This document shows positions 8,665 through 17,459 of a DNA stretch of 64,000 nt, in pieces. Position 1 is the first letter of the stretch, and each line of letters opens with the position of its first letter. Both the position numbers and the translations under genes were made by a program. The notes below the pieces were generated by a model that saw only the letters and a list, made by a program, of their open reading frames with translations, did not search any database and had not been told where the DNA came from. This stretch comes from Streptomyces cathayae (GTDB taxonomy: Bacteria > Actinomycetota > Actinomycetes > Streptomycetales > Streptomycetaceae), in contig NZ_CP121682.1 of the NCBI RefSeq assembly GCF_029760955.1, positions 6,138,001 through 6,202,000 of the forward strand, in the 5' to 3' direction.

Positions 8665-9563
8665 TCACCAAAGAGGCGGCTCCGGCCGCCCCCGCCCCCG
8701 CGCGCTCCGCCGCCGAGCCGCCGAGCCGCCCCGCGAGGAAGAGGCACCGCGCCTGGGACGAGGTGCCCCGCTGGCACATCTACCTCCCGCTGGGCATCTA
8801 CCTGCTGTTCACGCTCATCCCCTTCTACTGGATCCTGCTCTTCGCGCTGCGCCCGGCCGGCTCGACCTCGCTGGTGCCCTGGCCGATGACCACGGTCCAC
8901 TTCGAGAAGGTCTGGACGGACCGCGCCTTCGGCACCTTCTTCCAGAACAGCGTGCTCGTGGGCGTCGCCACCCTGCTCGCGACGACGCTCGTCGCGCTGG
9001 CCGGCGGCTACGCGCTCGCCCGGTTCGACTTCCGCGTCAAGCGGGTCTTCATGCTCGCCCTGCTGTGCTCCCAGTTCGTGCCCGGCGCGCTGCTCCTGGT
9101 CCCGCTGTTCGAGATCTTCGCCGGGCTGCAGATGATCAACTCGCTGGGCAGCGTCATCATCGCCGAGACGGTCTTCCAGCTGCCGCTGTCGATCATCCTC
9201 ATCAGCAACTTCATCAAGAACGTGCCGTACTCCCTGGAGGAGGCCGCCTGGGTCGACGGATGCAGCAGGATGCGGGCGTTCCGGGTGATCGTCCTGCCGC
9301 TGCTGCGGCCCGGTCTGATCGCCGTCGGCTCGTTCGCCTTCGTCCACTCCTGGAACCACTTCCTGTTCGCCCTGATGTTCCTCAACAACCAGGAGAAGCA
9401 GACCATCCCGGTCGGCCTCAACACCCTGATGAGCGCGGACAGCGTCGACCTCGGCGCCCTCGCCGCGGGCGGCATCATCGCGGCCGTGCCCGTCGTGATC
9501 GTGTTCGCCTTCATCCAGAAGTGGCTGATCACCGGTTTCAGCGCGGGGGCGGTGAAGGGATGA
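8661..9563 (+). CDS. carbohydrate ABC transporter permease (MalG type)
   Basis: 300 residues from a GTG overlapping the previous stop by 4 bp. An N-terminal Ala/Pro-rich cytoplasmic extension precedes six helices. The EAA motif reads EEAAWVDGCSRMRAFRVIVLP, followed by RPGLIAVGSFAFVHSWNHFLFAL as typical of MalG-type permeases. It pairs with the upstream MalF-type subunit and the lipoprotein at 13327 to form a CUT1 importer that lacks its own ATPase. Confidence 0.92.
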   Translation: MITKEAAPAAPAPARSAAEPPSRPARKRHRAWDEVPRWHIYLPLGIYLLFTLIPFYWILLFALRPAGSTSLVPWPMTTVHFEKVWTDRAFGTFFQNSVLVGVATLLATTLVALAGGYALARFDFRVKRVFMLALLCSQFVPGALLLVPLFEIFAGLQMINSLGSVIIAETVFQLPLSIILISNFIKNVPYSLEEAAWVDGCSRMRAFRVIVLPLLRPGLIAVGSFAFVHSWNHFLFALMFLNNQEKQTIPVGLNTLMSADSVDLGALAAGGIIAAVPVVIVFAFIQKWLITGFSAGAVKG

Positions 9564-10786
9564 CCGTGCCTCAGTCCACGTTCCGGTCCGCGCCCCGGCC
9601 CGTGTCCCGCCCGATCCCCGTCGTGCTCGCCGGTGCCCGCGGCCACGGCCGCTGGCACCTGGAGAACATCCGCCGGCTCCAGGAGGCGGGACTCGTCCGG
9701 CTGGCCGGCGTCTGCGAGCTCACCCCGCTCACCGAGGACGAGTTGGAGGGCGGGCCCGGCGGCGAACTTCCCGAGCAGTCCGCCGACTTCGGCGCCCTGC
9801 TGGAGTCCACCGGAGCCGGGATCGCCGTCGTCTGCACCCCGATCCCCACCCACACCGACCTCGCCCTCGCCGCCGCCGAACGGGGCGTGCACATCCTGCT
9901 GGAGAAGCCGCCCGCGCCGTCCTACGCCGAGTTCCGCCGGATGGCCGACGGGGTCGCCGCGGCCGGTGCCGCCTGCCAGATCGGTTTTCAGTCGCTGGGC
10001 TCGCACGCCGTGCCCGCGATCCGCGAACTGGTCGCCGAGGGCGCGATCGGCCGGGTCACCGGGATCGGCGGCGCCGGGGCCTGGGTGCGCGCCGAGGACT
10101 ACTTCCGGCGGGCTCCCTGGGCGGGCCGGCGCCGGATGGACGGCGTCGACGTGGTCGACGGGGCGCTGACCAACCCGCTCGCCCACGCCGTCGCCACCGC
10201 GCTGGCGCTGGGCGGCAGCACCCGCGCCGAGGACGTCACCGGCATCGAGACCGAACTGCTGCGCGCCAACGACATCGAGTCCGACGACACCTCCTGCGTC
10301 CGGATCACCACCGCACAGGGCCGGCCGGTCACCGTCGCCGCGACCCTGTGCGCGGAGCGGTCCGGCGAACCGTACGTCCTGGTGCACGGCACCAGCGGCC
10401 GCATCACCTTCTGGTACAAGCAGGACCGCGTCCTGGTCCAGCGCGCGGGCCACGGTCCCGAGGAACTCCACTTCGACCGCACCGATCTGCTGGAGAACCT
10501 CGTCGCGCACCTCACCACCGGCGCCCCCCTGCTGGTCCCCCCGGACGCGACCGGCGCCTTCATGAAGGTCGTCGAGGCGATCCGGCGGGCCCCCGACCCC
10601 GCCCCGCTGCCCGACGGCGCCTGGCACCGCGTCCCCGGCGAGAACCGCCGGGTCGTGCCCGGCGTCGACCGGCTCGTCGAGGCCGCCGCCGACACCCTGT
10701 CCCTCTACTCCGAACTCGGCGCCCCCTGGGCGCCGCCCGCCCAGCGCCCCGCACAGCACCCGCCGAAAGAGGTGAACACCCGATGA
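9560..10786 (+). CDS. Gfo/Idh/MocA-family NAD(P)-dependent oxidoreductase
   Basis: 408 residues. N-terminal Rossmann fold with the dinucleotide motif AGARGHGRWH, the conserved VCTPIPTHTDLALAAAERG segment and the EKPPAPS signature with its catalytic-region lysine. A C-terminal alpha/beta substrate domain follows (VDVVDGALTNPLAHAV). It overlaps its neighbours by 4 bp on both sides. Placement with PmoA- and GH43-family genes suggests oxidation or epimerisation of a pectin-derived sugar; the specific sugar is unknown. Confidence 0.87.
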   Translation: MTVPQSTFRSAPRPVSRPIPVVLAGARGHGRWHLENIRRLQEAGLVRLAGVCELTPLTEDELEGGPGGELPEQSADFGALLESTGAGIAVVCTPIPTHTDLALAAAERGVHILLEKPPAPSYAEFRRMADGVAAAGAACQIGFQSLGSHAVPAIRELVAEGAIGRVTGIGGAGAWVRAEDYFRRAPWAGRRRMDGVDVVDGALTNPLAHAVATALALGGSTRAEDVTGIETELLRANDIESDDTSCVRITTAQGRPVTVAATLCAERSGEPYVLVHGTSGRITFWYKQDRVLVQRAGHGPEELHFDRTDLLENLVAHLTTGAPLLVPPDATGAFMKVVEAIRRAPDPAPLPDGAWHRVPGENRRVVPGVDRLVEAAADTLSLYSELGAPWAPPAQRPAQHPPKEVNTR

Positions 10787-11628
10787 CCAGCAACGACTCC
10801 ACGGTCCTGCGCGTCGCCGGGCGGCCGGTCGGCCGGTACGTCTCCCGGCCCGAGCTGCCCCGCAGGCTCTCCCCGCGCCCCTATCTGCACCCCGTCACCA
10901 CCCTGGCCGGCACGGCGGTCACCGAACTGTCCCCCGCGGACCACACCCACCACCTCGGCGTCGGTGTCGCCGTTCCCGACGTCGAGGGGCACAACTTCTG
11001 GGGCGGACGCACCTACGTCCGCGACCGGGGTCCGACCGAACTGGACAACCACGGCGCCCAGCGGCACACCTCCTTCCAGCTGCGGGACCCCGACGGCTTC
11101 GTCGAGGAACTGCGCTGGATCGCCGCACCGGGCGAACTGCTGCGGGAGCGCCGTACGGTCACCGCCACCGAACTCACCGACACCGCCTGGGCGCTGGACT
11201 TCACCTTCTCCCTCACCAACGCCACCGGGCTCCCGCTCTCCATCGGCAGCCCGGCCACCAACGGCCGCCCCGGCGCGGCCTACGGCGGCTTCTTCTGGCG
11301 GGCCCGCAAGGAGGCGACGGCACCGGACGTCTTCACCGCCTCCACCGAGGGCGAGGCCGCGGTGCACGGCCACCGGGCCGACTGGCTCGCCCTGGCCGGC
11401 ACCCGCTGGACGCTGGTCTTCGCCGGGGCCACCGCACCGACCCGCCGCGACCCCTGGTTCGTGCGCACCGCGGAGTACCCCGGCGTCGGCTCCTCCCTCG
11501 CCCACGACGAACGGCTGCCGATCCCGCCCGGGGAGACGGTGGTCCGCCGCGTCGTCACCGTCGTCGCCGACGGACGGCTCGGCCGGGACGACGCCGCCGC
11601 CCTGGTCCGCAAGGCGGTGAGCCCATGA
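10783..11628 (+). CDS. PmoA-family protein (DUF6807)
   Basis: 281 residues, start overlapping the preceding stop by 4 bp. The sequence matches what I know of the PmoA/DUF6807 family: an early PYLHPV motif, DHTHHLGVGVAVPDVEGHNFWGG, and a later AYGGFFWRARKE block. The family name is historical and is not evidence of methane oxidation. Members recur beside Gfo/Idh/MocA oxidoreductases in sugar clusters, as here, and have a galactose-mutarotase-like beta-sandwich appearance. A role in sugar modification is inferred; the activity is not established. Confidence 0.75.
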   Translation: MTSNDSTVLRVAGRPVGRYVSRPELPRRLSPRPYLHPVTTLAGTAVTELSPADHTHHLGVGVAVPDVEGHNFWGGRTYVRDRGPTELDNHGAQRHTSFQLRDPDGFVEELRWIAAPGELLRERRTVTATELTDTAWALDFTFSLTNATGLPLSIGSPATNGRPGAAYGGFFWRARKEATAPDVFTASTEGEAAVHGHRADWLALAGTRWTLVFAGATAPTRRDPWFVRTAEYPGVGSSLAHDERLPIPPGETVVRRVVTVVADGRLGRDDAAALVRKAVSP

Positions 11629-13148
11629 GTGCCGCGCCGACGGACGCCACCTACCGGAACCCGGTCCTGAACGCCGACTGGTCCGACCCCGACGTGATCC
11701 GCGTCGGCGACGACTTCTACCTCACCGCCTCCAGCTTCGGCCGTGTCCCCGGACTGCCGCTGCTGCACTCCCGCGACCTGGTCAACTGGACGCTCGTCGG
11801 CCATGCCCTCGAACGGCTGGAACCCGAGAGCGAGTTCACGGCTCCCCGGCACGACTGCGGGGTCTGGGCGCCGGCCCTGCGCCACCACGACGACCGGTTC
11901 TGGATCTTCTGGGGCGACCCCGACCAGGGCATCTTCCAGGTCAACGCCCCCGAGATCCGGGGCCCCTGGACCCGCCCCCACCTGGTGAAGGCCGGCAAGG
12001 GCCTGATCGACCCGTGCCCGCTGTGGGACGAGGAGAGCGGCGAGGCGTATCTCGTGCACGCCTGGGCGAAGTCCCGCTCCGGTGTCAAGAACCGGCTCAC
12101 CGGCCACCGCATGCATCCCCACGGCACCGAACTCCTCGACGAGGGCAAGGTGATCGTCGACGGCGACCGCATCCCCGGCTGGTTCACCCTGGAGGGCCCC
12201 AAGCTCTACCGGCACGACGGCTGGTTCTGGATCCTGGCGCCCGCCGGGGGAGTGGAGACCGGCTGGCAGGGCGCCTTCCGGTCACGCGGGTTCTTCGGGC
12301 CGTACGAGGAGAAGGTCGTCCTGGAGCAGCGGGACACCGACGTCAACGGCCCCCACCAGGGCGGCTGGGTGCGCACCCCGTCAGGCGAGGACTGGTTCCT
12401 GCACTTCCAGCAGCGCGGGGCGTACGGCAGGGTCGTGCACCTCCAGCCGATGCACTGGGAGTCCGCGGGAGGCTGGCCGGTGCTGGGGGACGCCGGCGCG
12501 CCGGTCGCCGGGCACCACAGGCCGGACCTGCCCGCGCAGCCGGCCGCGGCACCCGCCACCGACGACGACTTCCCCGGAGGCCGTCACGGCCGCCAGTGGC
12601 AGTGGACCGCGAACCCCCAGGAAGGCTGGGCCACCCAGCACTCCGCCGACGGGCTGCGGCTGACCTGCGTGCGCACCGCCGACGCGCACGACCTGCGCGG
12701 ACTGGCGAACGTGCTCACCCAGCGGCTGCCCGGCACCCCGTGCACCGTCGAGGTGGAACTGCGGCTCGACAGCCGGGAGCCCGGGGCACGGGCCGGCCTC
12801 GCGGTCCTCGGCGACGCCTACCGCTGGATCGGGCTCCAGCGGGGACCGGACGGCACCGCGCACCTGGTGCACCGGTTCGCCGAGACGGTGGCGGAGAGGG
12901 AACGCGACGCCGACCATCCGCGGCTCGTCCCCGAGGGCCGGGCGAGGCTGCGGATCGAGGCCGGGGCCGGTGCCCGCTGCCGCTTCTCGTACGACACCGG
13001 GGACGGCTTCCGCCCCTCCGGGCAGACCTTCGCCGCCACCCCGTGGCGCTGGGTCGGCGCCCTGCTCGGCCTGGTCGCCCTCGCCCCGACGGGCCAGGGG
13101 CACGCCGGGACGGCGACCTTCACGCAGTTCAGGATCAGCGCCGCATAA
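11625..13148 (+). CDS. glycoside hydrolase family 43
   Basis: 507 residues, no signal peptide, so intracellular. Five-bladed beta-propeller catalytic domain with the GH43 triad visible: general base D21 (WSDPDVI), pKa modulator D129 (IDPCPLWDEE) and general acid E190 (TLEGPKLY). Residues about 310-507 form a concanavalin-like C-terminal beta-sandwich seen in beta-xylosidase/arabinofuranosidase-type GH43 enzymes. It probably trims imported arabino- or xylo-oligosaccharides from pectin side chains. It is the last gene of the transporter operon, 4-bp overlapped with the PmoA-family gene. Confidence 0.9.
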   Translation: MSAAPTDATYRNPVLNADWSDPDVIRVGDDFYLTASSFGRVPGLPLLHSRDLVNWTLVGHALERLEPESEFTAPRHDCGVWAPALRHHDDRFWIFWGDPDQGIFQVNAPEIRGPWTRPHLVKAGKGLIDPCPLWDEESGEAYLVHAWAKSRSGVKNRLTGHRMHPHGTELLDEGKVIVDGDRIPGWFTLEGPKLYRHDGWFWILAPAGGVETGWQGAFRSRGFFGPYEEKVVLEQRDTDVNGPHQGGWVRTPSGEDWFLHFQQRGAYGRVVHLQPMHWESAGGWPVLGDAGAPVAGHHRPDLPAQPAAAPATDDDFPGGRHGRQWQWTANPQEGWATQHSADGLRLTCVRTADAHDLRGLANVLTQRLPGTPCTVEVELRLDSREPGARAGLAVLGDAYRWIGLQRGPDGTAHLVHRFAETVAERERDADHPRLVPEGRARLRIEAGAGARCRFSYDTGDGFRPSGQTFAATPWRWVGALLGLVALAPTGQGHAGTATFTQFRISAA

Positions 13149-13210
13149 CCACCCTTCATAACTACCCCTCCCCGTGAGCCTGCCGGGAGCCGCAACGACG
13201 CACCTCCACG

Positions 13211-13222
13211 GCAAGCGCTTAC
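13211..13222 (+). promoter_or_regulatory. LacI-family-type operator (second AAGCGCTT copy)
   Basis: CGGCAAGCGCTTACCG (13209-13224) is a 16-bp palindrome with one mismatched pair around the AAGCGCTT core. It lies about 105 bp upstream of the solute-binding protein gene. It matches the core at 7632-7639, suggesting that one regulator controls both transcription units of the importer. Confidence 0.55.
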
Positions 13223-13326
13223 CGACGCCGCCCCACGTGGCTGAGCACCACCGGACGACCGCGAGACGCCCCCCACCCGCACACCCCGTCGGAACCAGAA
13301 GCGAACCAGAAGAAGAGAGCCGACCA

Positions 13327-14688
13327 ATGAAGATCAGCAATCGCAGAAGCAGCACGGGCCGGCGCCGGACGTCGGCCGCCGTCGCCCTGGGCGCCGTGCT
13401 CGCGCTGACCGTCACCGCCTGCGGCGACGACGGCAGCGGAGCCGGCGGCGACAAGGGTGCCGAGGGCAGCGGCACGGGCAAGATCACCTTCTGGGACAAC
13501 AACGGCGGTGTCCGCACCGCGATCTGGAAGGAGATCATCGCCGACTTCGAGAAGGCCAACCCGGAGATCGACGTCGAGTACGTCGGGATCGCCGCCACCG
13601 AGTACCAGTCCAAGGTCGACACCGCCCTCCAGGGCGGCGGCCTGCCGGACGTCGGCGGGATCGGCGCGTCGATGCTCGCGGGCTTCTCCGCCCAGAAGGC
13701 GCTCGCCCCGCTGGACGACCGGCTGGGCAAGTCGCCCCTCGACGGCAAGCTCAACAAGGACATGATCGAGTCGCTGCGCGCCGCCGGCGGCGGTGACGAC
13801 AAGCTGTACTCGGTCCCGACCTCCGCGAACAACGGCGTCCTCTACTACCGCACCGACCTGTTCGAGAAGGCGGGCCTGGAGGAACCGACCAGCTGGGAGC
13901 GCTTCTTCAAGGCCGCGGAGAAGCTCAGCAACAAGGGCAAGAACGAGTTCGGCTACACCATCCGCGGCGGCGCCGGCTCCATCGCCCAGGCCCTGGACGC
14001 GATGTACGGCCAGTCCGGCATCACCACGTTCTGGGACTCCACCGGAGAGAAGAGCACGGTCAACGACCCGAAGAACGTCGAGGCCCTGGAGAAGTACGCG
14101 GCCCTGTTCAAGAAGGTCACTCCCGCCGCCGACCTGAACAACGACTTCACCAAGATGGTCGCGCAGTGGGACTCCGGCACGATCGGGATGCTCCACCACA
14201 ACCTCGGTTCGTACCAGGACCACGTGAAGGCGCTCGGCGACGACGCGTTCCGGGGCATCCCGCAGCCCACCGGCCCCGACGGCGCCCGGGTCCAGGTCTC
14301 CAACCCGGTCGACGGTCTCGGCGTGTTCCAGAGCTCCAAGAACAAGGACGCCGCCTGGAAGTTCATCGAGTACGCCGTCTCGGCCGAGGCGAACTCGAAG
14401 TTCAACGAGTCCGCCGGACAGGTGCCGGCCAACCTCGACGCCGCCAAGGACGACTGGATCCAGAAGGCGGAGCCGACCAAGCTGGCCGCGGACGCGCTGA
14501 GCGACGGGTCGACGACCATCGTCCAGCTGCCGTACTACCTGCCGGACTGGAACACCATCTCCAAGGCCGACAACGAGCCGAACTTCCAGAAGGTGCTGCT
14601 CGGGGACATGAGCGCGAAGGACTTCCTCGACAACCTGGCCGAGCAGCTGAACGAGGCCCAGGCCGAGTGGCAGGAGCAGATGGCCTGA
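13327..14688 (+). CDS. ABC transporter substrate-binding lipoprotein
   Basis: 453 residues. Arg-rich n-region and hydrophobic core end in a lipobox with lipidated Cys at C32 (LTVTAC). The mature part is a CUT1 extracellular sugar-binding protein: KITFWDNNGGVRTAIWKE start, hinge-region AQWDSGTIGMLHHN, and DAAWKFIEYA near the C-terminus. It should deliver oligosaccharides to the permeases at 7729-9563. It has its own promoter region with an AAGCGCTT palindrome. The ATG at 13327 follows an AAGAGAG RBS. Confidence 0.93.
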   Translation: MKISNRRSSTGRRRTSAAVALGAVLALTVTACGDDGSGAGGDKGAEGSGTGKITFWDNNGGVRTAIWKEIIADFEKANPEIDVEYVGIAATEYQSKVDTALQGGGLPDVGGIGASMLAGFSAQKALAPLDDRLGKSPLDGKLNKDMIESLRAAGGGDDKLYSVPTSANNGVLYYRTDLFEKAGLEEPTSWERFFKAAEKLSNKGKNEFGYTIRGGAGSIAQALDAMYGQSGITTFWDSTGEKSTVNDPKNVEALEKYAALFKKVTPAADLNNDFTKMVAQWDSGTIGMLHHNLGSYQDHVKALGDDAFRGIPQPTGPDGARVQVSNPVDGLGVFQSSKNKDAAWKFIEYAVSAEANSKFNESAGQVPANLDAAKDDWIQKAEPTKLAADALSDGSTTIVQLPYYLPDWNTISKADNEPNFQKVLLGDMSAKDFLDNLAEQLNEAQAEWQEQMA

Positions 14689-14755
14689 GCGGTTCCGGGT
14701 GTCACCGCGGGGCGGCCGCCGGCCCGTTCGCCGAGGGCCGCGGCCGTCCCCGCAC

Positions 14756-14782
14756 CCGGCCGCGCCCCCGCGGCGCGGCCGG
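14756..14782 (+). terminator. hairpin after solute-binding protein gene
   Basis: Perfect 11-bp stem (14756-14766 / 14772-14782) with a 5-nt loop in the gap between the lipoprotein gene and the acetylesterase gene. Confidence 0.6.
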
Positions 14783-14851
14783 CCCGCACACAGGTACAGT
14801 CCCGCGCCCCGAGAGGCGCTCTTTTGGACCCTTGCTGAAAGGCACAGGCTT

Positions 14852-15925
14852 GTGTCGCTCACCCGCCGACAGGTTTCCGCCGCCGGACTCGGCCTCCCCC
14901 TCGCCCTCACCGTGACCGGCACCGCCCAGGCCGCGCCCCGACGGCCCCGGCCCCGCACCCTCCACATCGCCGGGGACTCCACCGCGGCCCAGAAGTACGC
15001 CGACGCGGCACCGGAGACCGGATGGGGCACGGCGCTCCCCTTCCTGCTCCGCCATGACCTCGTGGTCGCCAACCACGCGGTGAACGGACGGAGTGCGAAG
15101 AGCTTCGTCGACGAGGGGCGGCTCGACGCCGTCCTCGACGCCATCCGGCCCGATGACCTCCTGCTGATCCAGTTCGCGCACAACGACGAGAAGGCCACCG
15201 ACCCGAGCCGCTACCGAACACTTGCCCAGTGCTCCACCCTTCAGGGTGGAGGTGTAGGGCATCCTGCCCGTAGTGGCCCGAAGGGGCGCGGCGGCATGGC
15301 TAAGATCGCCTTGTCCGACGACGGAGTTGTCGGACCTACCGCCGGACGGGCGGGAAGTCAGGCCTGCGGAGGCCGTGTAAGACCGACCCTCACCGGTCGG
15401 CAGTGGCCTGTGAAACAGGAACCCGAGGTGGTACCGCGAAGCGGTACCGACCGGAATCTCCTGCCCTCGGGCAGGAGAGGGCGTCAAACCGAGCCCTGGA
15501 CGACGTACCGGGAGCACCTGCGGCTGTACGTCGCCGGGGCAAGGGCCCGCGGGGCGCGGCCCGTACTGGCCACCCCCGTGGAGCGCCGGAGGTTCGGCCC
15601 GGCCGGCGACGCCGTGCCGAGCCACGGCGCGTACCCGGCGGCGATGCGGGCGCTGGCCGACGAGGAGCGGGTCGCGCTGCTCGACGTCCAGGCCCTGTCG
15701 CTGGCGCTGTGGCAGGAGCTGGGCGTCGAGGAGACCAAGAAGTACTTCAACTGGACGGCGACCGAGCAGGACAACACGCACTTCAACCCGCCCGGCGCGA
15801 TCGCCGTGGCCCGGCTGGTCGCCCGGGAGTTGCTGCGCACCCGGGTGCTTGCTCCGCGGGACGTGCGCCGGCTGGACGAGACGATCCCCGAGTCCTGGAT
15901 CACCTGGCCGGACGCCGCCGCCTGA
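14852..15925 (+). CDS. rhamnogalacturonan acetylesterase (CE12/SGNH) carrying a 91-codon in-frame insertion
   Basis: Secreted SGNH hydrolase. It starts at GTG 14852 (GAAAGG RBS) with a twin-arginine-like signal (MSLTRRQVSAAG...). Block I (AGDSTAAQ), block III (QFAHNDE) and block V (DNTHFNPPG, the Asp-His dyad) are all present. A 273-bp mobile element (15215-15487) lies after residue Y121, between blocks III and V. Its length is a multiple of three and it has no stop in this frame, so one open frame of 357 residues remains. Removing it restores SRY-TEPWTTY, matching the family, and a normal 266-residue protein. Whether the inserted form folds is unknown. Confidence 0.82.
   Translation: MSLTRRQVSAAGLGLPLALTVTGTAQAAPRRPRPRTLHIAGDSTAAQKYADAAPETGWGTALPFLLRHDLVVANHAVNGRSAKSFVDEGRLDAVLDAIRPDDLLLIQFAHNDEKATDPSRYRTLAQCSTLQGGGVGHPARSGPKGRGGMAKIALSDDGVVGPTAGRAGSQACGGRVRPTLTGRQWPVKQEPEVVPRSGTDRNLLPSGRRGRQTEPWTTYREHLRLYVAGARARGARPVLATPVERRRFGPAGDAVPSHGAYPAAMRALADEERVALLDVQALSLALWQELGVEETKKYFNWTATEQDNTHFNPPGAIAVARLVARELLRTRVLAPRDVRRLDETIPESWITWPDAAA
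15215..15487 (+). mobile_element. transposase-less IS200/IS605 (IS608-like) element, 273 bp
   Basis: Ends were set by restoring the host reading frame. The left flank is CTAC and the right terminus is TCAA, like the TTAC/TCAA cleavage sites of IS608. A subterminal left hairpin (arms 15232-15240 / 15243-15251, TC loop) and right hairpin (15458-15466 / 15469-15477, TC loop) lie 17 and 10 nt from the ends. GAAT, the IS608 right guide tetranucleotide, sits just 5' of the right hairpin. There is no target duplication and no tnpA or tnpB. Further internal stems lie near 15313-15335 and 15430-15448. It is a MITE/PATE-type derivative that would need transposase in trans. Confidence 0.82.
15285..15487 (+). 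ncRNA. candidate omega RNA (TnpB guide-RNA scaffold) of the IS605 derivative
   Basis: In IS605/TnpB systems the omega RNA is encoded by the element's right end, and its guide is the host sequence just past TCAA. Here that stretch holds consecutive stems, including GGTACCGC-GAA-GCGGTACC (15430-15448) and the right-end hairpin. The 5' boundary is uncertain. The guide would begin at 15488 (ACCGAGCCC...). Expression and any partner TnpB are unproven; no tnpB is in the window. Confidence 0.35.
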
Positions 15926-16005
15926 CGCCTTCACCACAGACACACCGGCACCGGACACACAGGCACCACAGACACGCGAGGAATGAGAAAAGGGAGAGTC
16001 ACACC

Positions 16006-17346
16006 ATGAACAGACCGACATGGCAGGGGCATGCCATAGTGAGAGCCGCCTCGCTGGCCGGCTGCACCGCCCTCGTGCTGGCCCTGGCCGGCACCGGCGC
16101 CCAGGCCCATTCCGGCCACCACCCCGGCCACCCCCGCGACGCCGCCCGGCAGACGCTCGGCGCGAACGACGGCTGGGCGTCCCACGGAACCGGCACCACC
16201 GGAGGTGCCGCGGCCACCGCCGAGAGCGTTCACACCGTCAGCGACTGGGCCGGATTCAAGGCCGCCCTGGCGGCCGGCGGCAGCGCCCCGAAGATCATCA
16301 AGGTGCGGGGGACGATCGACGCGGTCTCCGACGGCTGCGACGCACTCGCCGCCCCCGGCTACGACTTCGACGACTACCTCGGGGCGTACGCGCCCGAGAC
16401 CTGGGGCCTGGAACAGGACCTGGCCGACGAGCCCGACGACAGCCCCGAGGGCCTGCGCAGGGCCTCGGCCGCCCGCCAGGACACCGCCATCAAGGCGAAC
16501 ATCCCGGCCAACACCACGATCATCGGCGTCGGCCGGAACGCCGGGTTCAAGGGCGCCAGCCTGCAGATCAAGGGCGTGGACAACGTCATCGTCCGCAACC
16601 TCACCCTCGAGAGCCCGGTGGACTGCTTCCCGCAGTGGGACCCGACCGACGGCGACCGGGGCAACTGGAACTCCGAGTACGACACCGCCGTCGTGTACGG
16701 CTCCACCCACGTCTGGCTGGACCACAACACCTTCACCGACGGCGACCACCCCGACAGCGAGGCCCCCACCCACTTCGGGATGCTGTACCAGCAGCACGAC
16801 GGAGAGCTGGACATCGTCCGGGGCGCCGACTACGTCACCGCCTCCTGGAACGTCTTCACCGAGCACGACAAGACGATCCTGATCGGCAACAGCGACGGCG
16901 AGTCCACGGCCGTCGGCGACCGGGGCAGGCTGAAGGTGACCTTCCACCACAACCTGTTCTCGAAGCTGGTCGAGCGCGCGCCACGGGTCCGCTTCGGACA
17001 GGTCGACGTCTACAACAACCACTTCGTGGCCGGCCAGGGCTACGGCTACAGCTTCGGCGTCGGCAAGGAGTCCCAGCTCGTCGCCGAGCACAACGCGTTC
17101 ACGCTGGCCGAGGGCGTCAGCCCGGCGAAGATCCTCAAGCGGTGGAACGACTCGCCGCTCACCGACCGGAACAACCGCGTCAACGGCAAGCGGGCCGACC
17201 TGATCGGCCTGCACAACGCGGAGAACCCCGGGACGCCCCTGCGCTCCGGCGCCGGCTGGACCCCCACCCTGCGCACCGCCGTCCACCCGGCGCAGGCGGT
17301 CCCGGCGCTGGTCAAGCTCGGCGCGGGAGCGGGCCGCATCGGCTGA
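16006..17346 (+). CDS. secreted pectate lyase, PL1 family
   Basis: 446 residues with a Sec signal peptide (hydrophobic core LAGCTALVLALAG, cleavage after AQA). Parallel beta-helix pectate lyase: VIVRNLTLESPVD, the Ca-binding/active-site WLDHNTFTDGDHPD, and the catalytic arginine in RAPRVRFGQVDVYNNHF. It cleaves polygalacturonate by beta-elimination outside the cell, supplying unsaturated oligogalacturonides. The start ATG has a purine-rich GGGAGAG upstream. The gap before it carries a 12-bp direct repeat (CACCACAGACAC at 15932 and 15964). Confidence 0.93.
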   Translation: MNRPTWQGHAIVRAASLAGCTALVLALAGTGAQAHSGHHPGHPRDAARQTLGANDGWASHGTGTTGGAAATAESVHTVSDWAGFKAALAAGGSAPKIIKVRGTIDAVSDGCDALAAPGYDFDDYLGAYAPETWGLEQDLADEPDDSPEGLRRASAARQDTAIKANIPANTTIIGVGRNAGFKGASLQIKGVDNVIVRNLTLESPVDCFPQWDPTDGDRGNWNSEYDTAVVYGSTHVWLDHNTFTDGDHPDSEAPTHFGMLYQQHDGELDIVRGADYVTASWNVFTEHDKTILIGNSDGESTAVGDRGRLKVTFHHNLFSKLVERAPRVRFGQVDVYNNHFVAGQGYGYSFGVGKESQLVAEHNAFTLAEGVSPAKILKRWNDSPLTDRNNRVNGKRADLIGLHNAENPGTPLRSGAGWTPTLRTAVHPAQAVPALVKLGAGAGRIG

Positions 17347-17372
17347 CACCCCCTGACACCCCCTGACACCCC
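17343..17372 (+). repeat. 10-bp tandem repeat with stops in all three frames
   Basis: Three copies of CTGACACCCC begin at 17343. The first TGA is the pectate lyase stop and the next two fall in the other two forward frames, because 10 is not a multiple of 3. Confidence 0.8.
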
Positions 17373-17459
17373 CGCACCCCCATTCGCCGGGGCGGGCGCG
17401 CTCCACCCCCACTGTGGCGCGCGCCCGCCCCGGTCCTCCCCGTACCGAAGGAGCCCCGC

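Noticed and set aside
5904..9563. Very long open frame across the dehydratase and permease genes
   Set aside because: Only the part from 8661 (second permease) is real. The rest is an Arg/Pro-rich shadow of the IlvD-like and first permease genes caused by high GC.
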